Below, one piece after another: positions 1-9,358 of a DNA stretch of 25,758 bases. The notes under the pieces are model-generated. The model worked only from the letters and a program-made list of their open reading frames with translations. It did no database searches and had not been told where the DNA came from. The stretch spans positions 107,423 through 133,180 of the forward strand of contig WELB01000034.1 in assembly GCA_009602725.1 (NCBI GenBank). Direction: 5' to 3'. A program made the translations under genes and the position numbers. The DNA comes from Spirogloea muscicola (taxonomy: Eukaryota; Streptophyta; Zygnematophyceae; Spirogloeales; Spirogloeaceae). Positions within the stretch are counted from its first letter, which is position 1. Each line of letters starts with the position of its first letter.

Positions 1-91
1 CCCCCCCTCTTTGTTCCCCGTACGTCTGGCTATCTTGTGTGTGCTGAGTCTGCTGGGACGTTTTCAATCAGCGGAGCGATTGTCATTGCAG

Positions 92-1765
92 GTTACAATG
101 CAGCTTCTCGAAGTTCCTGGCCACTTTGAAGTGTACGCACTTACCCGCAACCAGCAAAGGGCTGCTCGTGCCGTCGGTGAGTGCTGCTGTAGTTGCTGTA
201 TAGCTTCTCCAGTATTTCTCTTAGGACCTAGGGAGTCGGTTGAGCTTATACTTGAGCCAGCTTTGACGTGACTATGATGGAAACATACAAAGCCATTGAC
301 AACAATGTGGGATCACTGTCAGGCATTGGAGCCTCGAGAGTGAAATTCGTTCGAGGCGATGTGACCGACTCAAGGACGTTGCAAGCTGCTTGCATGGGGA
401 AGGATGCTGTCATTTGTTGCCTCGCTGCACGTGCAGGTGAGATAGTGCAACATGGCATGATTGTGCTCATGCAGATGCCGTGCTAGTTGCAAATGACGAT
501 TCCCACATGCCATGCAGATGAAGGAGGTCTACAGACACGTATATGTGTCTGTAGAGCAAAGCCTGTGCTTTAGATTTCTCATGTACATTGTAACCACCCG
601 AATGAAAGATCCTCGACTTGCGAGTCGGTTGCCCAACTATGTCACCAACTGGTGCCTTTTCCTGTTGGTAAGACAAGCAACTAGTCATTGCGCGCTACAC
701 CTGTCTGCAGGATGGCGGCTACCGTGGAATAATCGGGACACTCCAAAGTATGTCGACTACTTGGGTGTTGCAAATCTTGTGAAAGCAGCAGCAGAAGCAG
801 GAGTGCCGAAGTTCATACTGACATCGTGTCTGGTTTGTGCACCAAAAGCTCTGCCACCAAACAAATGGCACAAGTTGTTCTGAATCTTGCAGGCGCTTGA
901 AGAATGAGAATGAGGTGCACGCACCCTCTCATGCTGGTAAAATTGGTTGATGACTGTATTTTGCTCCTACGTCACCTGGATTTACGGTAAATTGCATCAT
1001 GACCTTGCTCTTTGTGAGCAGGGTGTGACACGTATGAGCTTGACGAACTTGATCTTGAATGTCATGAAAGGACGAGTGATGCACTGGAAGTATGAGGGTG
1101 AGAAGTAAGCATGCACCCCTTTCCTTTGTTTGCAAAGTGCATGAGGATAGTGTGTTCCAACTAGACCTTTGAGGTATTAGTTTTTGCAAGCTCGTCAGAG
1201 AAGTATTGCAAATACTTACCCAAGTGGACATAAGGAAAGAGTGAAGCATCTCGTACACAGCCATTGCTGTACTCACGACGCCCATTGTATCTACCTTCTG
1301 CACAGAGCACTGAAGCAGTGCTTCAAGAAGCGCTCGGGGTTGTCTTACTATATCGTCCGCCCGGGTGGTCTTAACAATAAGGACGGGGGACAGGAAGGAA
1401 TCATGATATCACAAGGGGATCGAATCAATGGGAGAATCTGCCGCAAAGATGTGGCTACTGTTCTTGTAGGATGCCTTGAGGTGAAGTACAAAACATAATC
1501 ACGTGACCGTAACGTGCTGACTTCTTTGATATGTTCAGCAAGCTTGATGTGTACAGACTGGCTTCTGTCCTTTACTCCGCAATTACACAACATGCCCGGT
1601 AGACGAATCTGACATTTCGTGGCTTGTCATAGTGTGCGAATGCAGGACGCTGCACGTCCAAATGTGACCTTTGAAGTAGTGAATGACAAAACCCTTCCTC
1701 CACCAGACATCCGCTCAATATTTACCCTCATCCCAGATCCTGACATAGCTAGAGCTAGCCAGTGA
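92..1765 (+). CDS. Atypical SDR, NAD(P)-binding protein (5' partial)
   Basis: Six exons are visible: 92-176, 323-436, 711-832, 1022-1097, 1308-1480 and 1646-1765 (stop TGA). All introns are GT-AG and all phases agree, giving 229 residues. The Gly-rich nucleotide-binding motif (GATGxxG) expected at the N-terminus is missing, because the first exon lies left of the window; bases 1-91 look like intron ending in GCAG. Visible family marks, in order: VRGDVTD after the second beta strand, DAVICCLAA, a helix ending in AGVPKFILTS, the YYIVRPGGL segment, and the Arg-Lys-Asp-Val-Ala helix that follows it. The order and spacing match the plant atypical SDR group of At2g34460, which also resembles At5g02240. 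Those are plastid or soluble NAD(P)-binding proteins whose substrates are mostly unknown. Reaction and compartment cannot be read here. The family call is secure; the exact orthologue is not. Confidence 0.85.
528..555. repeat. Perfect 11-bp inverted repeat in SDR intron 2
   Basis: TCTACAGACAC at 528-538 and its exact reverse complement at 545-555 flank a 6-base loop (GTATAT). It lies in the intron 437-710 of the SDR gene. It could form a strong hairpin in the pre-mRNA or be a palindromic protein-binding site. No function can be read from sequence alone. Confidence 0.8.
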
Positions 1766-3504
1766 GGCAACACCTCTCCGGTACTTGCTGGACTTGTCGC
1801 TGTCGAACAAGATACGCTGTAGAAAAGGCAGTCGTTATATGCTGAGTAGAAACGAAGGCTTGGCAAAAGCCAATGCAAGGCGTCCTCTGTGTAAGCTCTG
1901 GTCTGTACGTCAAAGTCCCAAGCACTTGTCTCCAATGAAACGTTTCTTTGAGCATCAAGGAGAGTGTTGAGAAGGAACCTGGTTGTCTGTGTGCACTATC
2001 TATCACCACCCGTACCCACTACTTATTCAAATAGATATGCTGAAAAGATAAATCCTAGTACCACGACAAAAAGTCTGGGCCATCGCTTTCTCAAGTAGTG
2101 CAATCTGTGATACTTTACTAAAAGACTTGGTATGAGAAACATGCAGATTACAGAAACGAATTTAAATAGTTGCAGACTGTCCATAGTACTACTAAGGCAG
2201 GACAAATCTCTGCCCTGTGAATGAGAGAGATAGGCACTAAGAGTTGAGAACTACTGCAACCTGGACATGCAAGCATGAAGTGCCATACTGCCATGCGTTT
2301 GCTCCATCTCCAAGACCGACGCTTTACGGCCTACATTCAGTGAGTGGCCTAGGTAAGAGGACCAAGGAAGGGCGCTTACCCTTCTTATCTACTCCGTGGT
2401 GATCATAGTGCACATCCGTGAACCCACATTTCCTGACTCCTGAGCCAGCGCAAGCGCGCTGCGATGCGCATCGTGCCTCGTGGTGTTGCACAAAGGCTGG
2501 ACAACTCCATATGATACTCGACTGAAGCATGCAAATGTGGGTTGCAGACTCACCCTTGGCCAAATGCTGGAAGCGCCTGGCAGCGCCAACACCCAGCCCC
2601 CATGCGCAACAAGCGCTGAGTTTTATGTGCAATGCAGCTGCTTGTAGACCAGCCCAACTGCAGCTGACTCTTTGTGCGATACAAGAATGCTTGCAACGTA
2701 AGCACTGAGCTGCACTCTCTGCTTCCTTCTACATCATAACATCCTTCTACATCATGCTTGCCACTAACCTTGTCCACAAGGACTGACTCTACTGGGCAAT
2801 TGCAGTACCAAAGTCTGCCACCACCTATCAGCAGCTCGTGTAGAGCTCCTCAACCTGGCCCAAGCGCATAACAGCACGCAAGAAGCTGTAGCAGGTTGAT
2901 GCCAAGCACGCGTCAGCCCCAATGAGGAGCAGCATCTCACACCAAAACTACATGTGGTTATGACCCACGGCGGCCTCCACACCCTTGCTCAAGCGTACGT
3001 TGCCCCTGACCTGCAGCAATGCAATTGACATAGCATAAGAAGTTTATAGTGACATATATCGCAACATCACTTCATGTAAAGAAATGCTAGAGAAGCCCAG
3101 CACATGAAGAAGGTTGACAATAGTCTACACGGAATGATGGACCTTGCTAGCCTCCAACACAGCAGATGTTCATATGATGCTCATGCAGCTTCCAGTGTTG
3201 ATGCTACGACCACTCTTTTGACCCACTTCCTAGATGTTACATCGTATAGTCTGGTAAGGCAGATAGCCAGATTTAAATGCATCTCAGAGCACTGAAAGCG
3301 AAGCTGGAATGAAGTGCCTGATTGGTGCTTGCAAGAGGTGGAAATGTTGCCAACTTGACTCAGACCAGGGTTTGCAAAATGGTCACATGAAGGGGTGCTG
3401 CACCCCATGCATGACTCTTGCTCAAATTTTAAAAAAGGTGACTGACAGGTAAGGGCAATCCCTCAGTACAGGCGCAAGGGCTCTGACCTGTAAGCTTTTC
3501 ACAG
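1766..3504. other. Intergenic region with weak coding-like fragments
   Basis: This holds the 3' flank of the SDR gene and the 3' flank of the minus-strand RS-protein gene. A TGTAA, the green-algal type of poly(A) signal, is present near 1886, about 120 bp after the SDR stop. Plus-strand pieces at about 2275-2339 (followed by GTGAGT), 2634-2699 (followed by GTAAGC) and 2820-2890 read like exons. The last encodes a helical stretch including SAARVELLNLAQA. I could not join them with consistent phase, and they match no family I know. An 18-bp tandem duplication (CCTTCTACATCAT at 2725-2737 and 2743-2755) lies between them. Nothing else is supported. Confidence 0.4.
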
Positions 3505-6500
3505 CTACTCGCTGCTGTCATCCTCTGAGAGTTCCTTATGTCTGCTGTTCCTCTTCGAGCGCTTCTCTCGTACACTCGTCCGCCTGCTTTTCCTGCGTTT
3601 GTGACTGTTGCTGCGTGCCTTTATGGTTTTCGCACTGCCTCGCACTCTGTCGTTGTCATCACTGCTGGGGACCGTGTCTGACGACCTTGAAGCTGATGGG
3701 GTATTGTCGCGCTGACGTCGCCGCTTCCTCTCCCTCTCCCTCTTCTTGGCCCTGAGGCGCCTCTCCCTAATCTCATCTGAGTTGTCACTGTCATACTTGC
3801 GGTCCACACCTTTCTCCTCTTCCTCACTCCCCCTTTCCATGGATATATCAGCTGCCCTCCTGCTCTGCTGATCCCTCTCTCCATGTCTTTTGCTTTTCCG
3901 CTTTACCAGCCGTGAGTCCTCATCCTCGTCGTCCTCTGAATTCTCTTCGTGCTTCTTCTCCTCCACCAGCCCCTCGCCTCCACCTCCTCCTGCTACTTCC
4001 ACGTCCCTCTCATCACCTTCGGATGGTTGCTTTCCAGTGACGTTTGACAGGTCTTGCTTCACTTCCACCTCCACTTCTGTGGAGACGTAACACAGGAAGC
4101 GGCATTGCCTCAAGGATGGCAGCATGTCTTACAGGGTAGGCATCAAGAAAGGGGCAGTGAGCAAGGTAAGTGCAAGGTAAGGTGCAATAAATGCATCCAA
4201 GCATAGAACTAGAATGTCCAGTTACCAGATGGAAAGCTCTCGGCTGCAAAGGAGCTTACCCTGTTTCTCAGGAAAAGGTCCATGCTCCACATGATTACTC
4301 TCGTGCTTCTCGGCCACAACCCTGGCTGCCTCAGCCTCCCTGGCTGCCAGCTTAGTGGCCTTCATTTGCTTCTTCGTCTCAGCTCTGACCTGGAAAGCCT
4401 TGGCCCTCACCCGTGCCAGCTCGAGCTCCTTCTCAAGCTCCCTCACTCTCTCCTCCTCCTGCCGCCACCTCTCCTTGCCACTGTCGGAATCGTCAGAGCC
4501 AGCAACACCTTTTGGGCTCTTGCCCAGCTCAGGTGTGCTAACCCTCGCCTGCTCCTCGTCTTCATTGGGCGTCGCATCGCCATCTGAGTCATGCTTCAGC
4601 TGCACAACTGCGATGGCTGCCTCCTCCTGCCTCTCAACCCCTTCTCGGCCACTTGCTGCTGCCTCTCTGGCTTCTCTTGCTATCCGCTTCTCCTCCTCTG
4701 CCATGGCCCACGCTGTATCATCTCCATCCTGCTCCCCCATGTCCTCCTCACCTTCCTGCACTCCAAGATTCTGCCCATCACTTGCAAGCCCCTTTGCCAC
4801 TGACTCCACCGTCTTATCATCCTCCCTTGCATCAACCGGCTTCAGCCCCACAAGCTCCTCTGACTCTTTCTCTGACAGTAACTCAGCGTCTTGTTCCTTG
4901 GCCACACCATCGTCGTCCTCCACTCTCTTCTTCTCCCTGGCTCGAGCTCTCCTCCGCTTCCGCTCCTTGTGCCGCTCCCTCTCCGAGTCCCGCCCCCTCT
5001 TCTTCCTCCCCTTCCGCTTCGCCTCGGCAGAGCCTCCCTCAGACCCCGAAGCCGCCTCTTCTGCACCCGACTCCGAGCTCCCCCCTGCCAGCTTCGCCTC
5101 TTCTCCCAAGTGGCGCTGCAGTAAGGCCTCCTCACTGCTGTCCTCGGCATGACTTGCCCTCCTGCTCTTGTGCTTCCTCCGGCTCCTGTGCCCTGCCCGC
5201 TCTTCATCCTCCTTCTCCTCCTTCCTCTGCTCAGCGCCACTGAGAGCAGCCCCATCCTCGCCGGCTACTCCTTGTAGTGCTTTGACCTCAACAATCACAT
5301 CAGAGGCCTCTACATTCTCCACTTCATCTTGTACCTTCGTGACGTTGTCACGCAGCACCTTGAGCTCCTCTGACAGGAATCCCAGGACACCTTCACCTCC
5401 TTCCTGTTCTTTGACCACACCAGCCTCCAGGAGCTCTGGAGTGACCTCCTCAAGCTTAACCATCTCCACAGTGGCTGCGGATCCACTCACACCATTCCTA
5501 ATAGGCTGCGCAACCTCCGCCTGAGCCTCCTCCTCGCCCTCCAGCGCCGGCTTCCTTATCTCCATCTCCTCTGAGTATGATTTCAGGTCGCTATCTATGC
5601 TGCTGTCAGACGGCTGCTTGACTGCAATCTGCTCAGCAGCTGGGAGCTTTGCCGAGTCATCATCCACTGGGGCGTGGGCGTCGAAGGCACTTGGCAATAC
5701 CTCCTCCTTTGCCGCACCTGCCACCTCTGCAGCCTTATCGTCACCTTCGGAGGCAGCGGACTCACTCATCTCCTCGAGCTCATCGGCAGCAGGACCCTTG
5801 ACTGCCAGCTTCGGCTGAACGTGCGCCTCATCCTCCTCCTTCTCCCTCTTGGCCGAGCTCCGGCTGGGGCTCAAGCTCCGGCTGGCGCTGGGCTTGCTGG
5901 ACCGCCGCTCCTCCTGGCTGTCCTGCTCGTCCTCGCCCCACCGACCCAGGCGCCGGACGCTGTCCTCCTGACTGGAGAGGCTGCGCCCCCTGTGCCTCCG
6001 CTTGTCCCTCCGCTTGTCATAGCTGCTGACCTTCTCATCGTCACGCTCGTCATAAGGTCGGTGACTTCGGCGGGAGTGCCGCCGCTCCTTGTCCCTGTCT
6101 CTGTCGTGGTCATTGGTTCGATCTCTATCGCGCCGACTGCGACGGTGTTTGTAGCCATCGGAGTCCCTATCTCGTTCCCGGTCCTGATCGCGGTCGCGGT
6201 CCCGGTCTCGGTCCCGGTCCCGGTCACGGTCACGGTCTCGAGTGCGATCCCGATCATGGTCTCGATCCCTGTCTCTGTATCGCTCTCGGTCTCTCTCCCT
6301 GTCCCTTTGCCGGTCCCGCTCCCTGATTGACGAGCGGTGGTCCTTGTCCCTCCTCTCGCGGCTCCGGCTCCGCCTGTCCCGGCTGCGGGACGGAGATGCA
6401 GACCGCCGCCGCGAGCGCCGCCGGGCCGGAGAGGGGGACCGCGAGCGCGAGCGGGACTTGGACTTGGTGCGAACAGGCGGAGAGCTGGACCTGCCAGACC

Positions 6501-7932
6501 TGCCATACAGCACCACAATTTCCGTGACAGCAGACGTCACAAACAGAAAATTATCCAGACACACAGTACCAAACCATGCTATGAATCAAGATGTGGACTC
6601 TGGCTACATGCCTGTACACTGCCCTTGGACAATCCCAAGCTAAACCTGCCCCCTAACAAGCTCCAGCTCCGGCTCCAAGTCCACTTTTGCAGCAACTTCG
6701 AAAAAGGAGGCCAAGGCTGCACCTGCTCTCGTCATCCTCCTTGGTGTCAGTCCCTGCCAGCGTCAGCTTCCGGCTGATCTCAGCAGCCCTTGCCGCTGCC
6801 ATCTCCGCAGCTGTCTGCACGTCGCTGGTCCTGACGGCCGCCTGCTGTGCCGCCAACGCCTGCTGCATTGCCAGCGCCTGCTGGAAGTGGAGCTGAAAAG
6901 GCCAAGACTCTTTCACGGAGGTCAGTCCAAGGTCAGTGATGAGCTGCGCCACAATGATCGCCACAGTTTCATTGACAATGATACTTGCTACTTTGCAGAT
7001 GAGGCATCATCCTGCAGACAGAAGCAAGGCAACACCTCCGCCATCTGTGAAAATTTCACAGAAAGGTGAAGTGCACCGGCGGCACAGCTCAGCATGTTGT
7101 GCAAGGCTGCAAGCACCAACTATGGCCCACGTTCTGGTCAGGTGCTCACCAAGGCAGCGGCCGGTTGCCCCATCGGCATGCCGGGGATGCCGCCCATCGC
7201 GCCGGGCCCCATGAGGCCCTGCATGCCATTCTGGGGCAGGTGGCTGTACTTGCAGTCGAGGCGGATGCAGCGCCCGTTGAGGAAGTCCTTGCACACCTCC
7301 GGCACTGGCGTGCGGCCGGAGCTGGCGAGGCCTGGGAACATTCCCGTGAACATGCCGCCGCCGCCGAACGCGCCGGAGTTGAAGGACGGCGATGCGAGCG
7401 CCGCAGCCGCCGCGGCGGGTTGCGGCTGCACGAGGCCGGACTGGCTGGCGAGGGTGGGGACGGCGGGCGCGCCGGCGCCGCTGGCGAAGAAGACCTGGAA
7501 GGGGCTGCCCTCGATGTACTCGCCGTTGCAGGTGACGTGCACGGAGTAGTCGCCGCGCTGCGCCACCGAGTACGTGACGCTGTACGTGCCGTCGCGATGG
7601 TCCTTGACGGCGGCGACGTGCTCGGAGCCGCCGATGGACGGGCCGGGGACGACGCGCACGTAGACCAGCGCGCCGCCGTGCGTGACGCGCCGCCCGGCGC
7701 CGTCCTTGGTAATCACGGCGAAGGACGCGGTGGCGCCGGCGGCGCCGCCGGTGACGCCCGTGCCCGCCGCGCTGCAGCGCTTGGGGTCCACGGGCCCCGG
7801 CTTGCCGCCCAANGCCACCTCCTTTCTGGACGCCAGAGCCGGCGCCGGTGCCGGCACCGCTGTCCCCGCAGCCGCGTCCTTCGCCGCTGGCGCCGCCAGA
7901 GCCTCCTGGCTCTCTGCCACGGCGTCCGCCAT
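3505..7932 (-). CDS. Filamin-repeat, CCCH zinc-finger, RS-rich protein
   Basis: Four exons on the minus strand: 7932-7150, 6892-6723, 6499-4260 and 4076-3505 (stop TAG). Introns are GT-AG and phases 0, 2 and 1 agree, giving 1254 residues. The start at 7932 was chosen because it is an ATG in a strong context (ACCATGG); the frame is open further upstream, without another ATG, through a GCC-rich Ala-coding stretch. Domains: Ala/Pro-rich 1-50; a filamin/ABP280-type Ig repeat at about 52-149, with DGTYSVTYSV and the closing GSPFQVFF; a CCCH finger with C214, C222, C227 and H231 (C-x7-C-x4-C-x3-H); a Met/Gln/Ala-rich helix at 262-317; an RS/RD domain from about 318 with a long Arg-Asp dipeptide run; a Glu-rich acidic middle; a predicted coiled coil near 1000-1055; and a basic Ser/Arg C-terminus. 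Family knowledge: filamin repeats occur in RNA-binding TRIM-NHL proteins, CCCH fingers bind RNA, and RS tails target splicing factors to nuclear speckles. A nuclear pre-mRNA-processing role is inferred. I know no named protein with this architecture. One unread base (7813) falls at about codon 40. Confidence 0.85.
6140..6330 (-). repeat. Arg-Asp dipeptide-coding hexamer repeat
   Basis: In the third exon of the RS-rich gene, a 6-bp periodic tract (plus-strand CGGTCx units, densest at 6180-6250) encodes alternating Arg-Asp/Glu residues. Such RD runs are typical of U1-70K, DDX46-like and CCCH/RS nuclear-speckle proteins. Near-identical tandem units suggest slippage expansion, and length variation between strains would be expected. 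Confidence 0.85.
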
Positions 7933-8355
7933 GGTCGGACCTACGCGCGGCGCCGCCGCCGCCGCGGCCGCCGCTGCCGCCGCTGCCGCCGCCGGCGGGA
8001 GATGAGCCACGCCTCTGCGGCCTCTGGACCTCTAGTACCCTCCGCCGCAGCAGCCCGAGTTATCCCGCTGCGCCTGCGGTAACCACGAACCGCTCCCATC
8101 GAGTCGCCTTAGACGGCTGAGATCTGATTTGAGCTGAGAGTTACGCGGATTAGCCCGTGCTCTGAAATGACGGGCTTGGTAATGGCATGAGCCCTCGTCA
8201 GGCCGCCGTTTCAGAGTTGGGTTTTGGCCCTTGACGCCCTGGCGGAAGGGTTTCGGCGTCCGGCTGTCAGCTGACAATGGCCAACACGGCCTAAATTTTC
8301 AGGGACCTATTTACCATTTGAAGATGAAGTGGATGAAGGCAGCGGCTGTGAGAAG

Positions 8356-8540
8356 AAGTGGCTCTCCCAATGGGGGCAAGGGCTGTGAGAGGCCAGCCTA
8401 AAGCTAGGAAGGGGCTGTTCCCTCACTCAATACACAGTCCATCCTCATGTGGAAGAGAGAAGGGCTCGCCCATTGAGGATAGGGGCTGGAAAAAGCCAGC
8501 CCAGAAAAGAATGAACAAAGGACGAGAAGGGGCCAGGGAA
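8356..8540 (-). repeat. Dispersed hairpin repeat, double copy
   Basis: Two modules lie in tandem, in reverse orientation relative to my consensus. The first (8356-8398) reads AAGTGGCTCTCCCAATGGG, then GGCTGTGAGAGGCCAGCC. The second (8460-8540) carries GGGCTGG...CCAGCCC followed by GAATGAACAAAGGACGAG and AAGGGGCCAG. The second module matches 17640-17735 in opposite orientation over roughly 90 bp with few mismatches. Confidence 0.8.
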
Positions 8541-8589
8541 AGTACGAAGAACAACAAGCACAGAAAAGAAACGAAGCAGCTACGAAGCA

Positions 8590-8870
8590 CTCAGTAACCC
8601 CTGCTAAGCAGCCTCAGGTCAGAGAGACTGGGTTCCTGGAAGCGGGTCCCCTGGCCAGAGCCATAGGCAGCAGCGAGGGCTCTGCCTGCACGCAGGTGCA
8701 GCGCGCGGGCCATAGACCTCTGCAGCGAGACGGCCAAGCGCATGCGGTACACCTGCGCTAGCGACCCTGCTGCATAGGAGTCCACCGGCTCCCCATGGAA
8801 GCGGCGGGCTGAAGCGATTCGGCCAGGCGCATGCGGAAGACTTGTGCGAGCGAACCGGCGGCGTTGAAGC
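8590..8870 (-). repeat. Repeat tail module with partial internal duplication
   Basis: This follows the hairpin modules. It starts with a segment like CAGCCTCAGGTCAGAG and contains CGGCCAAGCGCATGCGG at 8731-8747, partly duplicated as CGGCCAGGCGCATGCGG at 8820-8836. A related segment lies at about 18490-18680. On the minus strand all three encode a GSLAQV(Y/F)RMRL-type peptide. No function is known. Confidence 0.65.
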
Positions 8871-9041
8871 CGGGCATCGCCCCTGGCAGACCAGACCTCT
8901 GCAAGCTCTGCAAGGAAGAGCTCACTACTTTCGGGCGACGTCTTTCCGCCTGCTAGATATTCAGACTTGCATCTACTGACTAGAGGTTACTGAGAGTCCG
9001 CTTGCTGCTGCTGTCTCAGTCCTTCGCACCCCGGCTCCTTC

Positions 9042-9084
9042 AGACCTTGTCCATTCCTTTGGGCTGGCCTCTCCCAGCCACCAG
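9042..9084 (+). repeat. Dispersed hairpin repeat, short copy
   Basis: CAGACCTTGTCCATTCCTTT precedes GGGCTGGCCTCTCCCAGCC. This is the consensus left arm plus hairpin, truncated after the hairpin. It lies 230 bp upstream of the exonuclease start codon. Confidence 0.7.
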
Positions 9085-9312
9085 TTAATCTGGCCGCGCT
9101 TGCTTCCTTTCCAAGCCGTCTCTTAAGATGAAGTACATATAGTACAGTTGCTGAAGTGTAGACATCTTCACAGGGGTAACATTGAGGTTTTCCATTTAAA
9201 GGGTTGAGGTCTGCGGAACGCCGGAGCCCGGAGCCTCCTGCGCCCACGCTCAGCAGCTATGGACGCCAGCGGCCGCGCCGCCCCGCGCCGGCGCCCGTCA
9301 AGCTAGCGCCCG

Positions 9313-9324
9313 ATGACGGACGCC

Positions 9325-9358
<34 letters not shown>

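Larger units (their letters stand above)
7933..9312. other. Divergent intergenic region between RS-protein and SDN5-like genes
   Basis: These 1380 bp separate two head-to-head genes and must hold both promoters. Next to the RS-protein start there is a GCC-rich tract (7948-7995), probably 5' UTR. No convincing TATA box was found. The middle (8345-8870) is occupied by a composite dispersed repeat, annotated separately, and a shorter copy of the hairpin module lies at 9042-9084. No protein gene is supported. Open frames at 8358-8597 (+) and 8591-8785 (-) lie inside repeat DNA, and their peptides recur at other copies of that repeat. Confidence 0.6.

Noticed and set aside
2950-3000. Plus-strand THGG peptide resembling the glycosyltransferase THGGWNS motif
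   Set aside because: The following residues do not fit the plant glycosyltransferase box, and the frame is closed by a stop shortly after.
4355-5152. 265-codon plus-strand open frame
   Set aside because: It is antisense to the large RS-rich exon; Ser/Ala/Leu-rich mirror of Glu/Arg codons, with no recognisable domain.
7933-8010. N-terminal extension of the RS-protein by a poly-Ala run starting at a GTG
   Set aside because: The frame is open, but the start would be non-ATG, while an ATG in a strong context lies at 7932. Treated as 5' UTR.
8731-8862. SLAQVYR peptide resembling the ABC1/UbiB kinase motif
   Set aside because: Only about seven residues agree, the frame is short, and the sequence belongs to a repeat family.
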